The notes: generated from the sequence alone by a model not told the origin. A stretch of 41,280 nt of DNA from Oscillospiraceae bacterium (GCA_016293865.1 JAEDDG010000015.1:1-41280), one strand, 5' to 3'; positions 1-7,950 are shown, counted from the first letter of the stretch. Program-made: numbers and translations.

Positions 1-109
1 TTCCGGACACGCCCACAATTTCTGCCAGCCTGGCCTGCGGCGCCGTGAATCGGTCCGCAGTGCGGAGGAATTTTATTGGGACGGGTGAAAAGCAGTTTGG
101 AACTGTGGC
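1..109. other. Left edge, no gene assigned
   Basis: No start codon with a ribosome site opens a convincing gene here. A plus-strand frame runs in from the window edge and stops near position 88, and a minus-strand frame is open to the edge, but neither gives a protein I recognise. Either could be the end of a neighbouring gene outside the window. Confidence 0.3.
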
Positions 110-138
110 TTGCCATGATGGGGTAAATGCTGTATAAT
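110..138 (+). promoter_or_regulatory. Predicted sigma-A promoter of degV
   Basis: TTGCCA at 110-115 and TATAAT at 133-138 are separated by 17 bases. Transcription would begin near 145, leaving a leader of about 80 bases before the degV start at 224. Confidence 0.65.
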
Positions 139-223
139 ATTTCCATTCGAGGCTGAATACAGCAGATTACCCGTCTGATTTGTGCCGGGCATCTCATATT
201 TTCTTACAGAAAGAGGGATTATT

Positions 224-1111
224 ATGGCAGATTATATTCTCAGCTGCTGCTCAACGGCTGACCTGACACAGGAGCATTTTGAACAAAGGGACATTCACTT
301 TATCTGCTTCCACTTTGAGATTGACGGCAAGCAGTATCCGGATGATCTGGGCAAGTCCTATCCCTTTGACAAGTTCTATGCCGATATGGCGGCCGGATCG
401 GAGACAAAGACCTCGCAGGTGAACGTGGATGAATACATCGGCTACTTCACGCCGTTCCTCGAGGCAGGTAAGGATATCCTGCATGTCTGCCTGTCCAGCG
501 GGCTTTCCGGCGCCTGCAACGCGGCCAACGTGGCCCGCGGAGAGCTGCTGGAGAGATTCCCGGACCGGAAAATCTATATAGTGGACTCGCTGGGCGCATC
601 TTCCGGCTACGGTCTGTTTATGGACAAGCTGGCCGACCTGCGTGATTACGGCTATGGCATTGACAAGCTGGCGGACTGGGCGAATCTGCACAGGCTGGAG
701 GTGCACCACTGGTTCTTCTCGACGGATCTGTCCTTTTACGTCAAGGGCGGACGGATTTCCAAGGCTGCCGGCTGGTTCGGCACGGTGCTGAACATCTGCC
801 CGCTGCTGAATATGGATAATCTCGGCCGGCTGATTCCGCGGTACAAAATCCGCGGAAAGAAGAAAGTAATTTCCGAGATCGTTGAGAAAATGAAGAAGCA
901 CGCGCACGACGGCCTGGATTACGACGGCAAGTGCTATATCTGCAACTCCGCCTGCTACGAGGATGCCCGCGCAGTTGCCAATCTGGTGGAGGCGAACTTC
1001 CCGCGGCTGGATGGACCCGTGGAAATCTACAACATCGGGACCACCATCGGCAGCCACACAGGACCGGGCACGGTTGCGCTGTTTTTCTGGGGCGACAAAC
1101 GCGAGAACTGA
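224..1111 (+). CDS. DegV family fatty-acid-binding protein
   Basis: DegV proteins bind a fatty acid between two alpha/beta domains; in Gram-positive bacteria the related FakB proteins present fatty acids to the kinase FakA for phospholipid synthesis. The 295-residue product begins MADYILSCCSTADLT, the family's N-terminal beta strand plus the S-T-A-D-L lipid-phosphate loop. It has the SSGLSGACNAA segment near residues 87-97 and a VKGGRIS motif in the second half. Length is normal for the family. ATG at 224 is preferred because AGAGGG lies just upstream; a GTG at 182 in the same frame has no ribosome site. The gene is monocistronic: its own promoter lies upstream and a strong hairpin terminator follows. 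No fakA is in the window. Family assignment is firm; the ligand is unknown. Confidence 0.9.
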   Translation: MADYILSCCSTADLTQEHFEQRDIHFICFHFEIDGKQYPDDLGKSYPFDKFYADMAAGSETKTSQVNVDEYIGYFTPFLEAGKDILHVCLSSGLSGACNAANVARGELLERFPDRKIYIVDSLGASSGYGLFMDKLADLRDYGYGIDKLADWANLHRLEVHHWFFSTDLSFYVKGGRISKAAGWFGTVLNICPLLNMDNLGRLIPRYKIRGKKKVISEIVEKMKKHAHDGLDYDGKCYICNSACYEDARAVANLVEANFPRLDGPVEIYNIGTTIGSHTGPGTVALFFWGDKREN

Positions 1112-1177
1112 ACATGGACCGGGCGGTGCGCAGCGTACTGACGCAGATGCGCAGCACCCCTTCCTGCAGATGAAAAC

Positions 1178-1203
1178 GGGCCGCAGCCAACAGGCTGCGG
1201 CCC
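1178..1203 (+). terminator. GC-rich hairpin after degV
   Basis: An 11-bp perfect stem (GGGCCGCAGCC, loop AACA) follows degV by 66 bases and is trailed by GCAGTGTTTCTGT. It may act with the longer hairpin at 1241-1286. Confidence 0.55.
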
Positions 1204-1240
1204 GCAGTGTTTCTGTGTGCCGGCAGCGCCGGTGTGCAGG

Positions 1241-1286
1241 ACAGACAAAAGGCAGAAACCGGAAACGGTTTCTGCCTTTTGTCTGT
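1241..1286. terminator. Bidirectional terminator, 21-bp stem with GAAA tetraloop
   Basis: The arms 1241-1261 and 1266-1286 are perfectly complementary over 21 bases around a GAAA loop (GNRA type). The inner A-rich and T-rich tracts (CAAAAGG/CCTTTTG) and the position between converging degV and the RHH gene fit a shared terminator. Confidence 0.75.
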
Positions 1287-1334
1287 TCTCAGCCTGCCGA
1301 TCCGTGCCTGAACAGCCGGGAAATCAGGCCGGTG

Positions 1335-1532
1335 TTATTTCTCCTGCGCACTTTTGCGGCTGTCCGGCTGCGCGGCTTCCTCCTGCGCCTCAATGGCCGC
1401 CAGACCGAGCCGGATCAGTTCCGCAGTGGCCTCGGAACGGGTCTGAAAACGGTGCTCAAAACGGAAATCCTCAATTGCCTCAAACATTTTGTTATCCACA
1501 GAAATCATATACCTTGGACGCTTGGTCGCCAT
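1335..1532 (-). CDS. Ribbon-helix-helix (CopG/Arc-like) DNA-binding protein 1
   Basis: A 65-residue protein. The stretch PRYMISVDNKMFEAIEDFR looks like the beta strand and first helix of a ribbon-helix-helix repressor, followed by SEATAELIRLGLAAIEA as the second helix. RHH proteins bind as dimers of dimers to short inverted repeats. The start at 1532 follows AAGGGGC on the minus strand; an upstream in-frame ATG at 1577 lies inside the promoter. The promoter spacer contains the inverted repeat CAGTG-n3-CACTG, which suggests autoregulation. The C-terminus (QEEAAQPDSRKSAQEK) is polar and probably disordered. No toxin gene is adjacent, so antitoxin function is not supported. The protein resembles the RHH product at 2261-2470. 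Confidence 0.7.
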   Translation of the reverse strand: MATKRPRYMISVDNKMFEAIEDFRFEHRFQTRSEATAELIRLGLAAIEAQEEAAQPDSRKSAQEK

Positions 1533-1557
1533 ATTGTGATTGCCCCTTTCGAATGTA

Positions 1558-1586
1558 ATTATAGCACAGTGATACACTGATGTAAA
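1558..1586 (-). promoter_or_regulatory. Promoter of RHH gene 1 with palindromic operator in the spacer
   Basis: Read on the minus strand: TTTACA (1586-1581), a 17-base spacer, TATAAT (1563-1558). The spacer holds CAGTGTATCACTG (1567-1579), a perfect 5-bp inverted repeat around 3 bases. A repressor bound there would block RNA polymerase. The same element recurs at 2160-2172 and 2202-2214. Confidence 0.75.
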
Positions 1587-1641
1587 GCGGGAATTGCTGC
1601 TATTGGTAAAATCTGGATTTTTCCGGCGGGCAACGGAGTAC

Positions 1642-1905
1642 TTATTCCGGCGAATGGCGCAGAAAAGTGTCCGGTATCAGATCCCCGACAGAAATGCTGA
1701 GAATGTCCGCGATGACCATCAATTCATAATCTGCAATGAAGCGTGTGCCGAGCTCAATCCGGCTGATGCTGTCGCGCTCGAGCATAACGCCGCAGACCTG
1801 CATCCGGGCGGCCAGATCGGTTTGGGAGAGACGGCGCTTTTTTCGCTCCTCGCGGATCCTGGCGCCGCAGATATTTTTTCTTCCGGAATAGTCGTAAATT
1901 TTCAT
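1642..1905 (-). CDS. XRE-family helix-turn-helix repressor
   Basis: An 87-residue protein. The middle, from ARIREERKKRRLSQTDLAARM through DSISRIELGTR, is the classic Cro/CI helix-turn-helix, followed by ELMVIADILSISVGDLI, the usual last helix of the fold. It is a DNA-binding domain with a short N-terminal extension (MKIYDYSGRKNICG) and no sensor domain. ATG at 1905 follows GGAGG on the minus strand with good spacing; the longer reading from 1944 has no such site. It lies upstream of and parallel to RHH gene 1, which has its own promoter, and divergent from RHH gene 2. Targets are unknown. Confidence 0.85.
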   Translation of the reverse strand: MKIYDYSGRKNICGARIREERKKRRLSQTDLAARMQVCGVMLERDSISRIELGTRFIADYELMVIADILSISVGDLIPDTFLRHSPE

Positions 1906-2154
1906 AAACAACCTCCAAAATACGTTAAAGGTCAGCATTTCCACTTGAACATAGCATGACTTGAAGATTGAAATGTGTTAATGATCAGCAAAATGCATAT
2001 GTAGTATTTTGAAGCGGCAAAAAACAGAATATTTTGTTAATGATTTTTGGAAGAAAATTAAAATCTTATATATATAAATGATCATTTTGCATAAAAAGAT
2101 AGGTGCGAACAGTGCAATGCGCGCGAAATATGTCAAAAGACAACGAAATTTTGC
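1906..2154. other. AT-rich divergent intergenic region with short repeats
   Basis: This stretch separates the XRE gene from RHH gene 2 and is much richer in A and T than its surroundings. It holds the direct repeat TGTTAATGAT at 1976-1985 and 2035-2044, ATGATCA twice (near 1981 and 2079), TTTTGCAT/ATGCAAAA-type sites near 1990 and 2085, and ACTTGAA twice near 1942 and 1960. They may be operators for the neighbouring regulators. No open frame is convincing here. Confidence 0.5.
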
Positions 2155-2214
2155 TTGACAAGTGTATCACTGGTGTACTATAATTCTCGCATATCAAGAT
2201 GATGTGATACACTG
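2155..2214 (+). promoter_or_regulatory. Promoter of RHH gene 2 with two operator copies
   Basis: TTGACA (2155-2160), an 18-base spacer and TATAAT (2179-2184). The spacer begins with AGTGTATCACTG; as a 13-mer (2160-2172) it matches the RHH1 operator at 12 of 13 positions. A second, weaker copy, GTGATACACTG within 2202-2214 (11 of 13), lies just after the expected start point. Confidence 0.75.
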
Positions 2215-2260
2215 AATCACCAAAGACGGCAGACAGGTGAGACGCGGAGGAGGAAGAGCC

Positions 2261-2470
2261 ATGTCCGAGTTTGTCCGGAGAACGATGATTACCCTGCCTG
2301 CAGACCTTGAAGCTGCAGTCTCCCAGCTGCGACAGGAGCGTTTCAGCAGCTGCACCCAGGCCGAGATGTTCAGGTATCTGATCCGGCTGGGGCTTTCATC
2401 CGCGCAGAAGGCCGAAAAGGATTGCGCCCGCAGCAGACGCAGCTGCGGCCGGCCTGCCGACGGTCCGTGA
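2261..2470 (+). CDS. Ribbon-helix-helix (CopG/Arc-like) DNA-binding protein 2
   Basis: A 69-residue protein. RRTMITLPADLEAAVSQLR gives a beta strand plus helix, and QAEMFRYLIRLGLSSAQKA a second helix ending in the same IRLGL motif as RHH protein 1. The C-terminus (CARSRRSCGRPADGP) is basic and unstructured-looking. The ATG at 2261 follows GGAGGAGG; a GTG at 2237 in frame is less likely. Its promoter carries two copies of the operator found in the RHH1 promoter, so the two proteins probably form a small auto- or cross-regulatory pair. It lies 189 bases upstream of, and parallel to, the ABC importer operon and could control it, but no operator copy was seen in that gap. Confidence 0.7.
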   Translation: MSEFVRRTMITLPADLEAAVSQLRQERFSSCTQAEMFRYLIRLGLSSAQKAEKDCARSRRSCGRPADGP

Positions 2471-2659
2471 TGCGCGGCGCTGTGTTCCGTCTGCGCTGTC
2501 CGGCTGCCGGTGCGTGAATGCATCGGCAGCTGGCTTTCACTTTTGGAATGAAAACAGCTTTATTTTCATACGCATTTCAGTGGGAAGACGAGCGGGTACA
2601 TGCCGTCTCTTTTCAAGCCTTCACAACTGGAAGAAAACAAATTTCAACGGAGGGACAGC

Positions 2660-3601
2660 ATGAGATCTGAAAAAAGTGCAGCGAATCCTGCCGGAAGCGC
2701 GCCGGATCGGCTTCCGACTGCCGCAAAAAAGAAAAAAGGTTTTGATTTTTTCCCGTATCTGATTAACATTCCGATGCTGCTGTATCTTTTCGGCGTGATG
2801 GCCTTCGCACTGGGCTGGGGACTTGTCACGAGCTTTACCAACAAGACCATCGGCACAACGGCTGTATTCAACGGACTGACCAACTATAAATACTTGCTGA
2901 CCAATCCGGATTACATTCAGTCGATCGCTGTCACGTTGAAGTTTACGCTGCTTGCGCTGCTGTTCAAGCTGCTGTTCGGCACCGGAATGGCGCTGACGCT
3001 GAACCAGAAGTTTCCGTGCAGAAACGCCGTGCGCGCACTGCTGCTGATCCCCTGGTCCCTGCCGAATATTGTGGCTGTGCTGAACTGGAAGTGGATCTTC
3101 TCCAATAACAGCGGCATCGCGAACTACATTCTGAAGAGCCTGGGAATTGTGGACCGGGACGTCATCTGGACAGGTGTGGCCGGACTGGCGCTGATTGTCA
3201 TTCTTGTGGCCGACGTCTGGCGCGGCTCGCCGTTTTTCGGCATTTCCATTCTGGCCAAGCTGCAGACCATCTCCAACGACTACTATGAGGCGGCCATGAT
3301 TGACGGAGCCGGACCGTTTACCCGGTTTTTCAAAATCACCATTCCGTTTGTCAAGGACACCATGATGATCACGACGCTGATGTCCTGCATCTGGACCCTG
3401 AACTCCTTTGAGACCGTCTGGCTGCTGACCGGCGGCGGTCCGCGGGGCGCCACAACGGTCATGAATGTGTTCAGCTACAAAACGGCAATGTCTCAGATGA
3501 TGATCGGCCGCGGCCTTGCGGTGTCTGTGATTGCAATGCCGTTCCTGATGATTCTCATTCAGATTATCAGCAGAAAAACAATGAAGAAAAACGCGGAATA
3601 A
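2660..3601 (+). CDS. Carbohydrate-type ABC transporter permease (MalF/UgpA-like)
   Basis: Inner-membrane subunit of an importer. The 313-residue protein has a charged cytoplasmic N-terminus (AAKKKKGF), about six membrane spans, and the EAA loop YYEAAMIDGAGPFTRFF at residues 208-224, which contacts the ATPase. This loop and the length place it in the CUT1 sugar permease group. The ATG at 2660 follows ACGGAGGGA; the longer frame from 2600 lacks a ribosome site. It is first in a run of five genes on one strand (permease, permease, lipoprotein, dehydrogenase, YesL-like). The ATP-binding subunit is missing, as in systems that share a common MsmX/MalK-type ATPase. Substrate is unknown. Confidence 0.9.
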   Translation: MRSEKSAANPAGSAPDRLPTAAKKKKGFDFFPYLINIPMLLYLFGVMAFALGWGLVTSFTNKTIGTTAVFNGLTNYKYLLTNPDYIQSIAVTLKFTLLALLFKLLFGTGMALTLNQKFPCRNAVRALLLIPWSLPNIVAVLNWKWIFSNNSGIANYILKSLGIVDRDVIWTGVAGLALIVILVADVWRGSPFFGISILAKLQTISNDYYEAAMIDGAGPFTRFFKITIPFVKDTMMITTLMSCIWTLNSFETVWLLTGGGPRGATTVMNVFSYKTAMSQMMIGRGLAVSVIAMPFLMILIQIISRKTMKKNAE

Positions 3602-3612
3602 GGAGGCCGGTC

Positions 3613-4449
3613 ATGAAAAAGATGCATAAGATCCTTCCTGTGGTCGTCCACCGGATTGTGCTGATCTTCTATATTCTCTGCGCGGCTCTGCCCATTTACT
3701 GGATGATCAACACCTCCTTCAAGACGCAGGGAGAGATCTATTCCAAGGTTCCCACAATCTTCCCCAAAGAATTCGTTCTCACCAACTACATCACTGTTTT
3801 GTCGGATCCCAAGTTCCTGATTGCGATTAAAAACAGCCTGATGGTTGCGGTTGTCGTGGTGTTCATCAGCATCATGATCGCTTTCCCGGTGGCCTATTCC
3901 CTGACGCGCAGACAGTTCGTGGGGCGCAGAAGCTATTCCAAACTGATTCTGTTCTGCTATCTGCTGCCGTCGTCCCTGATGTATCTGCCCATGTACATGG
4001 TGGTCTCCAAGCTGGGCCTGGTCAATCATACGGCTGCGCTGTTTTTGATCTATCCGGCGTTTACGCTGCCGTACTGCTGCTGGATCCTGATGCCCCATGT
4101 GGGCGCGGTGCCGACATCCATTGAGGAAGCGGCTGTGATGGACGGCTGCGGAAAAATCGGCGTTATGTACAGAATTGTGTTCCGGCTGGCGCTGTCCGGC
4201 ATTGTGTCCACGGCGATCTTCGCCTTTGCCAACTGCTGGGGCGAATACCTGTATGCACTTGTGACCCTGACTTCTTCCGAGCAGCTCACCGTGCCGATCT
4301 ACCTGTCAAATCTGATTGTCGGCGACATGTTCCCGTGGGGCGAGATTATGGCGGGCGGCGTGATCGCCTGTGTGCCGGTGTTCCTGCTGTACATGTTCTC
4401 TGCCGGCTTCCTGTCCGGCGACCGCAATGCGGGCGGCGTGAAGGGCTGA
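3613..4449 (+). CDS. Carbohydrate-type ABC transporter permease (MalG/UgpE-like)
   Basis: Partner permease of the preceding gene, starting 11 bases after its stop behind AAGGAGG. The 278 residues include a first span (VLIFYILCAALPIYWMI), the conserved MalG-type early motif MINTSFKTQGEIY, and the EAA loop IEEAAVMDGCGKIGVMYRIV from residue 170. Length and motif order are normal for the MalG group. With the MalF-like subunit it would form the heterodimeric channel. Confidence 0.9.
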   Translation: MKKMHKILPVVVHRIVLIFYILCAALPIYWMINTSFKTQGEIYSKVPTIFPKEFVLTNYITVLSDPKFLIAIKNSLMVAVVVVFISIMIAFPVAYSLTRRQFVGRRSYSKLILFCYLLPSSLMYLPMYMVVSKLGLVNHTAALFLIYPAFTLPYCCWILMPHVGAVPTSIEEAAVMDGCGKIGVMYRIVFRLALSGIVSTAIFAFANCWGEYLYALVTLTSSEQLTVPIYLSNLIVGDMFPWGEIMAGGVIACVPVFLLYMFSAGFLSGDRNAGGVKG

Positions 4450-4460
4450 TTCTGTTGTAT

Positions 4461-4474
4461 TGTGCCCGGGCACA
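4461..4474. repeat. 14-bp perfect palindrome in the permease-lipoprotein gap
   Basis: TGTGCCCGGGCACA is a perfect palindrome 11 bases after the second permease stop. In RNA it would form a small hairpin that could protect or attenuate the permease message; it has no U-run. Confidence 0.4.
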
Positions 4475-4579
4475 GTGTGCTGAGGCGGCACCGGCGCGCA
4501 AAGCGGACTGAAGACTGGTGACGCTGAAAATTCAGAGCCCTGTGGACGGGAACAAAATAGATGGAAAGGAAAATGTATC

Positions 4580-5905
4580 ATGAAAAGATTCCTCGCATTC
4601 TTGCTTGCCCTGGTCATGCTCATGTCCCTGGTGGCGTGCGGCGCCCCGAACAAGGGAAATGACGCTGCTGATGGCGGCAATAAGAAGCTGGTTGTCTGGC
4701 TTGAAAAACTTTTCAATGACCGGCCCGGCGACAAAATGGCTGAACGCATGATGGCGTGGGGCGACGCCAACGGCGTTGAAGTCGAAGTGTCCTTTATCGG
4801 CGCTGTCGACTTCGCCAACAAGCTGAGCGCTGCCATCGAAGGCGGCGGCATGCCCGACATCTTTATCGATTACCAGGGACGTCTCCTGAACTACTATCCG
4901 GAGATGATCGCGGCCGATGTGACCGATCTGTACGAAGAGCTGGATGAAGCTGTCGGCTTCAGCGATGCATGCGCAAACTCCTGCTACTTCGAAGGCAAAG
5001 CCCGCATTATCCCCATGTACTCTTCCGGCGTGATCATGTACTGCCGCGCTGACAAGCTGCAGGCAGCCGGCTACAATGCGCCTCCCACCACCTGGGCTGA
5101 AGTGGTTGAGATGGCCCGTGCCGTCAGCGATCCGGACAACGGCTTCTTCGGCCTCGGCATCGGCTGCGGCCCTGCCAACGACGACGACTGCTACGATCTG
5201 GCGCTGAACTATGTCACCTCCAACGGCGGCGCAATGTTCGATGAAAAAGGCAACGTGACTGTTGACAACGTGGGCCTGAGATCCTGGCTGGAGCTGTGGC
5301 GCGATCTGTATGCTGAAGAAGTGATCCCCACCGATGCACTGACCTGGGATTCCTCCGGAAACAACAACACCTACCTCACCGGCCAGTCCTGCTTCGTGTT
5401 CAACGCCGGCACGCTGGGCTACTCCCTGGCCAACGATGAATCGATGGCAGAGCTGTATGAGAACACCTGGTTCGCTCCGATGCCCGCAGGTACCGCAGGC
5501 ACTGTCATTGGCTCCAAATATACCGGCTTCTCCATTTCCGAGGCTTCCGAGAACAAGGAACTTGCCATGGATCTGCTGAGATACATTTACAAAGTTGATT
5601 GGCTGACCGAGTGGTCCGAGTACACCATTCCGCTTCTGGTTCCCGCTGTTGAATCCATTGCCCAGTCCGAGATGTGGCAGGAAAACACCATCGGCAAGGC
5701 AAACGTGCAGAGCTGCATGCCTGACACCGCAACATGGTGGGGCTACAGCTGCGACACGATGGAAGGCATGGCTGTCGGCGCCAAGCTGGTGTATACCTTC
5801 GGTATGAACGAGATCTGCAATGGCGTTGCCAGTGGCGAGATGACTGTTGACGAAGCGATTGCAAAGTATGAAGCTCTCGCACAGGAAGTCAAGGATAACC
5901 AGTAA
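4580..5905 (+). CDS. Extracellular solute-binding lipoprotein, family 1 (sugar-type)
   Basis: A 441-residue substrate-binding protein for the ABC importer. The N-terminus is a lipoprotein signal: MKRF, a hydrophobic stretch, then the lipobox LVAC with Cys20 as lipidation site, followed by a polar linker (GAPNKGNDAADGGN). The mature part shows the family layout: VVWLEKLF strand, GGGMPDIFIDYQG, MYSSGVIMYCRADKLQAAGYNAPPT hinge segment, and TGFSISEASENKELAMDLLRYI near the end. It follows the permeases after a 130-base gap with its own GGAAAGGA site. Binding proteins are needed in excess, and the 16-bp hairpin right after the gene fits such differential expression. Substrate cannot be read from sequence. 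Confidence 0.88.
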   Translation: MKRFLAFLLALVMLMSLVACGAPNKGNDAADGGNKKLVVWLEKLFNDRPGDKMAERMMAWGDANGVEVEVSFIGAVDFANKLSAAIEGGGMPDIFIDYQGRLLNYYPEMIAADVTDLYEELDEAVGFSDACANSCYFEGKARIIPMYSSGVIMYCRADKLQAAGYNAPPTTWAEVVEMARAVSDPDNGFFGLGIGCGPANDDDCYDLALNYVTSNGGAMFDEKGNVTVDNVGLRSWLELWRDLYAEEVIPTDALTWDSSGNNNTYLTGQSCFVFNAGTLGYSLANDESMAELYENTWFAPMPAGTAGTVIGSKYTGFSISEASENKELAMDLLRYIYKVDWLTEWSEYTIPLLVPAVESIAQSEMWQENTIGKANVQSCMPDTATWWGYSCDTMEGMAVGAKLVYTFGMNEICNGVASGEMTVDEAIAKYEALAQEVKDNQ

Positions 5906-5938
5906 AACAGCAAGCAAGGCTTAAACGAACTGCATATG

Positions 5939-5971
5939 CCCTGTCTGCCGCGCCCGGCGCGGCAGACAGGG
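5939..5971 (+). terminator. 16-bp intercistronic hairpin after the binding-protein gene
   Basis: Perfect 16-base arms around one central base, 33 bases after the lipoprotein stop. No T-run follows, so it more likely stabilises upstream mRNA or causes partial termination than full termination; the dehydrogenase continues on the same strand. Confidence 0.6.
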
Positions 5972-6127
5972 ATACATTCGGCGGCCCGGAGTTTCCGCGG
6001 GCGCCCGGCAGCAGACGCAGGCAGATGACCTGTTCATGCGGGAGCTCCGGGCGGGTCACGGCCGGGATATACGCCAACCCCCGCAAATTTTTTGACTGAT
6101 GGGCTGCAGCAGCAGCCGGAGGTGGAT

Positions 6128-7105
6128 ATGGCTAAAAAGGCATGGCTTGACTTTGATGAGAACAAGCTGGATCTCAAGACACTGATTGACGACCTGAGAG
6201 CGGGCGGCGTTGAGCCGGTGGCAAAGGTTGTCGGGAAAACAAACCGGGAGGAAATCCTGGAAATGGCAAACAGCGCAGACGCGCTGGTCAGCGCAATGGA
6301 GAGATGGGACCGCGAGACGCTCGCCGGCCTCAAGAACAAGAAAACGCTGATTATCCGCTACGGCACCGGCATTGACAACATCGACCTGGCCGCGGCGACT
6401 GAATTCGGAATCCCCGTGGCAAACTGCGCAGGCGCAAACGCGGCGCCGGTGGCTGAATTTGCCCTTACACATATTCTCAACTGCATGCGGCGCCTGTCCT
6501 ATTCGGCCAGCGGACCGAAGGAGGGCGTATGGCCCCGCCTGTTCCAGGGCAACGAACTGGACGGCAAGACAGTGGGCCTGGTGGGCTTCGGCAACATCGC
6601 CAAGAACCTGCGCAGGATGCTGTCTGGCTTCAACTGCCGCGTTCTGGCTTACGACGAGTACGCAAGACCGGATGAGGAGAAGTTCAATGTGACGGCGGCT
6701 GACAGCATTGAACAGGTCTTCCGGGAGAGCGACGTGATCAGTCTGCATATCCCGCTCAACGACGAGACGCGCAGAAGCATTGACATGAAGTATTTCAGTG
6801 TCATGAAGCCGAGCGCCTATCTGGTCAACACATCCCGCGGCGGCGTGATCAATGAGGACGACCTGGTGCAGGCGCTGCGGGAAGGAAAGCTGCGCGGCGC
6901 GGGCCTGGATGTGATGACGAGCGAACCGCCGTCTATGGATTCTCCGCTGCTGAATATGAGCAACGTGTTCGTCACGACCCACATTGCAGCCAGTACATAC
7001 GAATCCGAACAGAGAACGCAGCATATGCTGGCCGCGACGATCATTGATTATCTGAACGGGAACATTCCGGCCAACATTCTGAACAAGCAGGTTTTCAATG
7101 CGTAA
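6128..7105 (+). CDS. D-isomer-specific 2-hydroxyacid dehydrogenase
   Basis: NAD(P)-dependent oxidoreductase of the D-3-phosphoglycerate/glycerate dehydrogenase family (325 residues). It shows an N-terminal substrate domain, the Rossmann motif GLVGFGNIAKNL, the NTSRGGVINEDDL segment with the family's catalytic Arg, GAGLDVMTSEPP with the acid residue, and THIAAST with the catalytic His. The ATG at 6128 sits close behind GGAGGT (6118-6123); an upstream TTG at 6092 extends the frame without reason. The last 8 bases overlap the YesL-like gene, so the two are translationally coupled. Next to a sugar-type importer it may reduce or oxidise a sugar-derived hydroxy acid; the exact substrate is unknown. 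Confidence 0.88.
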   Translation: MAKKAWLDFDENKLDLKTLIDDLRAGGVEPVAKVVGKTNREEILEMANSADALVSAMERWDRETLAGLKNKKTLIIRYGTGIDNIDLAAATEFGIPVANCAGANAAPVAEFALTHILNCMRRLSYSASGPKEGVWPRLFQGNELDGKTVGLVGFGNIAKNLRRMLSGFNCRVLAYDEYARPDEEKFNVTAADSIEQVFRESDVISLHIPLNDETRRSIDMKYFSVMKPSAYLVNTSRGGVINEDDLVQALREGKLRGAGLDVMTSEPPSMDSPLLNMSNVFVTTHIAASTYESEQRTQHMLAATIIDYLNGNIPANILNKQVFNA

Positions 7106-7787
7106 GCTCAGACAGGCGTTTGCCGCGGGTTCGGGGCTGTCGGAATTTTCCGCGCGCATGCGGCATATCTTCGTGGTCAATCTTCTCTGGGTTTTATGCA
7201 GCCTTCCCGTTGTCACATACGGGGCGGCGTCTGCGGCCGCGCAGGACACGCTGCAGTACACAGACAGGGCGGAGAAGCTGAAAACCGCAAAGCTGTTTTT
7301 CAGCGCGCTGCGCCGGCATTTCAGGCGCGCGTCCATCCTGTGGCTGGAGCTGGCCTGCATCGGCGCGGTGCTGGGCGGTGGGATTTACCTGCTTGCGCGC
7401 AGCGGCAGCAGAAATGCCGCGCTGCTTTCCATCGCCTTTTTCTTCCTGTTTTTGTATGGGATTATACTGGCTTACGCATTTTATGTGCTGGTCCGCAGCG
7501 ACGGAAGCCCGGCGGAGGTCCTCGTGTTTTCGCTGATGGGCGGTCTGCGGCAGCTGCCACGGTCCGTTCCGGTGGTGCTGCTGGCGGCAGTACCTGCGGT
7601 TATGTTTGTTTTTTTCACCGAATGGTTTTTGTATACGGGTCTTCTGTGGCTGGTTTACGGCTTTGCGTTCATCGCATATGTCAGCCAGCTGATTATGCGC
7701 AGCGCCCTCGCGAAGCTGGCGCGCGATACGGATTTTGTGCTGCCGGCGCCGGAGGAAATACCGGCGGAGGCTGCGTCCGGAATATGA
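7098..7787 (+). CDS. YesL-like (DUF624) membrane protein
   Basis: A 229-residue integral membrane protein. The N-terminal FVVNLLWVLCSLPVVTYGAA is the DUF624/YesL hallmark, and about four to five more hydrophobic spans follow. Genes of this family usually sit in carbohydrate-uptake operons of Bacillota beside CUT1 permeases, as here; their molecular role is not established. ATG at 7098 lies within the last codons of the dehydrogenase (8-base overlap). It ends the operon; hairpins follow. Confidence 0.8.
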   Translation: MRKLRQAFAAGSGLSEFSARMRHIFVVNLLWVLCSLPVVTYGAASAAAQDTLQYTDRAEKLKTAKLFFSALRRHFRRASILWLELACIGAVLGGGIYLLARSGSRNAALLSIAFFFLFLYGIILAYAFYVLVRSDGSPAEVLVFSLMGGLRQLPRSVPVVLLAAVPAVMFVFFTEWFLYTGLLWLVYGFAFIAYVSQLIMRSALAKLARDTDFVLPAPEEIPAEAASGI

Positions 7788-7830
7788 TAGGCAGGGACAG
7801 ACATTCTTTTGTGTGACTCCTTTTGAATGA

Positions 7831-7869
7831 GGCAGAGCGCTCCGCTTGCAGTTTGCGGGGCGCTCTGCC
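7831..7869 (+). terminator. Terminator of the importer operon
   Basis: A 10-bp perfect stem (7831-7840 with 7860-7869) extended by an inner CCGC/GCGG pairing, followed by GTTTGTCC, 43 bases after the YesL-like stop. Confidence 0.6.
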
Positions 7870-7896
7870 GTTTGTCCGGGTGTGCCGGGCAGAAAC

Positions 7897-7950
7897 AAGG
7901 CTCCGGGTTCCGACGCGGGAGTGTTTTCCTGTGTCGGAACCCGGAGCCTT
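7897..7950 (-). terminator. 18-bp stem-loop, terminator of azlCD
   Basis: Arms 7897-7914 and 7933-7950 pair perfectly over 18 bases. On the minus strand the stem is followed by TTGTTTCT. It lies 45 bases beyond the azlD stop. Confidence 0.65.

Noticed and set aside
1335..2470. Toxin-antitoxin module
   Set aside because: Two RHH proteins and one XRE protein are present, but no toxin-like partner gene lies next to them.
4532..5917. Long minus-strand open frame of 461 codons opposite the lipoprotein gene
   Set aside because: It is antisense to a convincing binding-protein gene and has no family resemblance; GC-rich codon bias leaves such shadow frames open.
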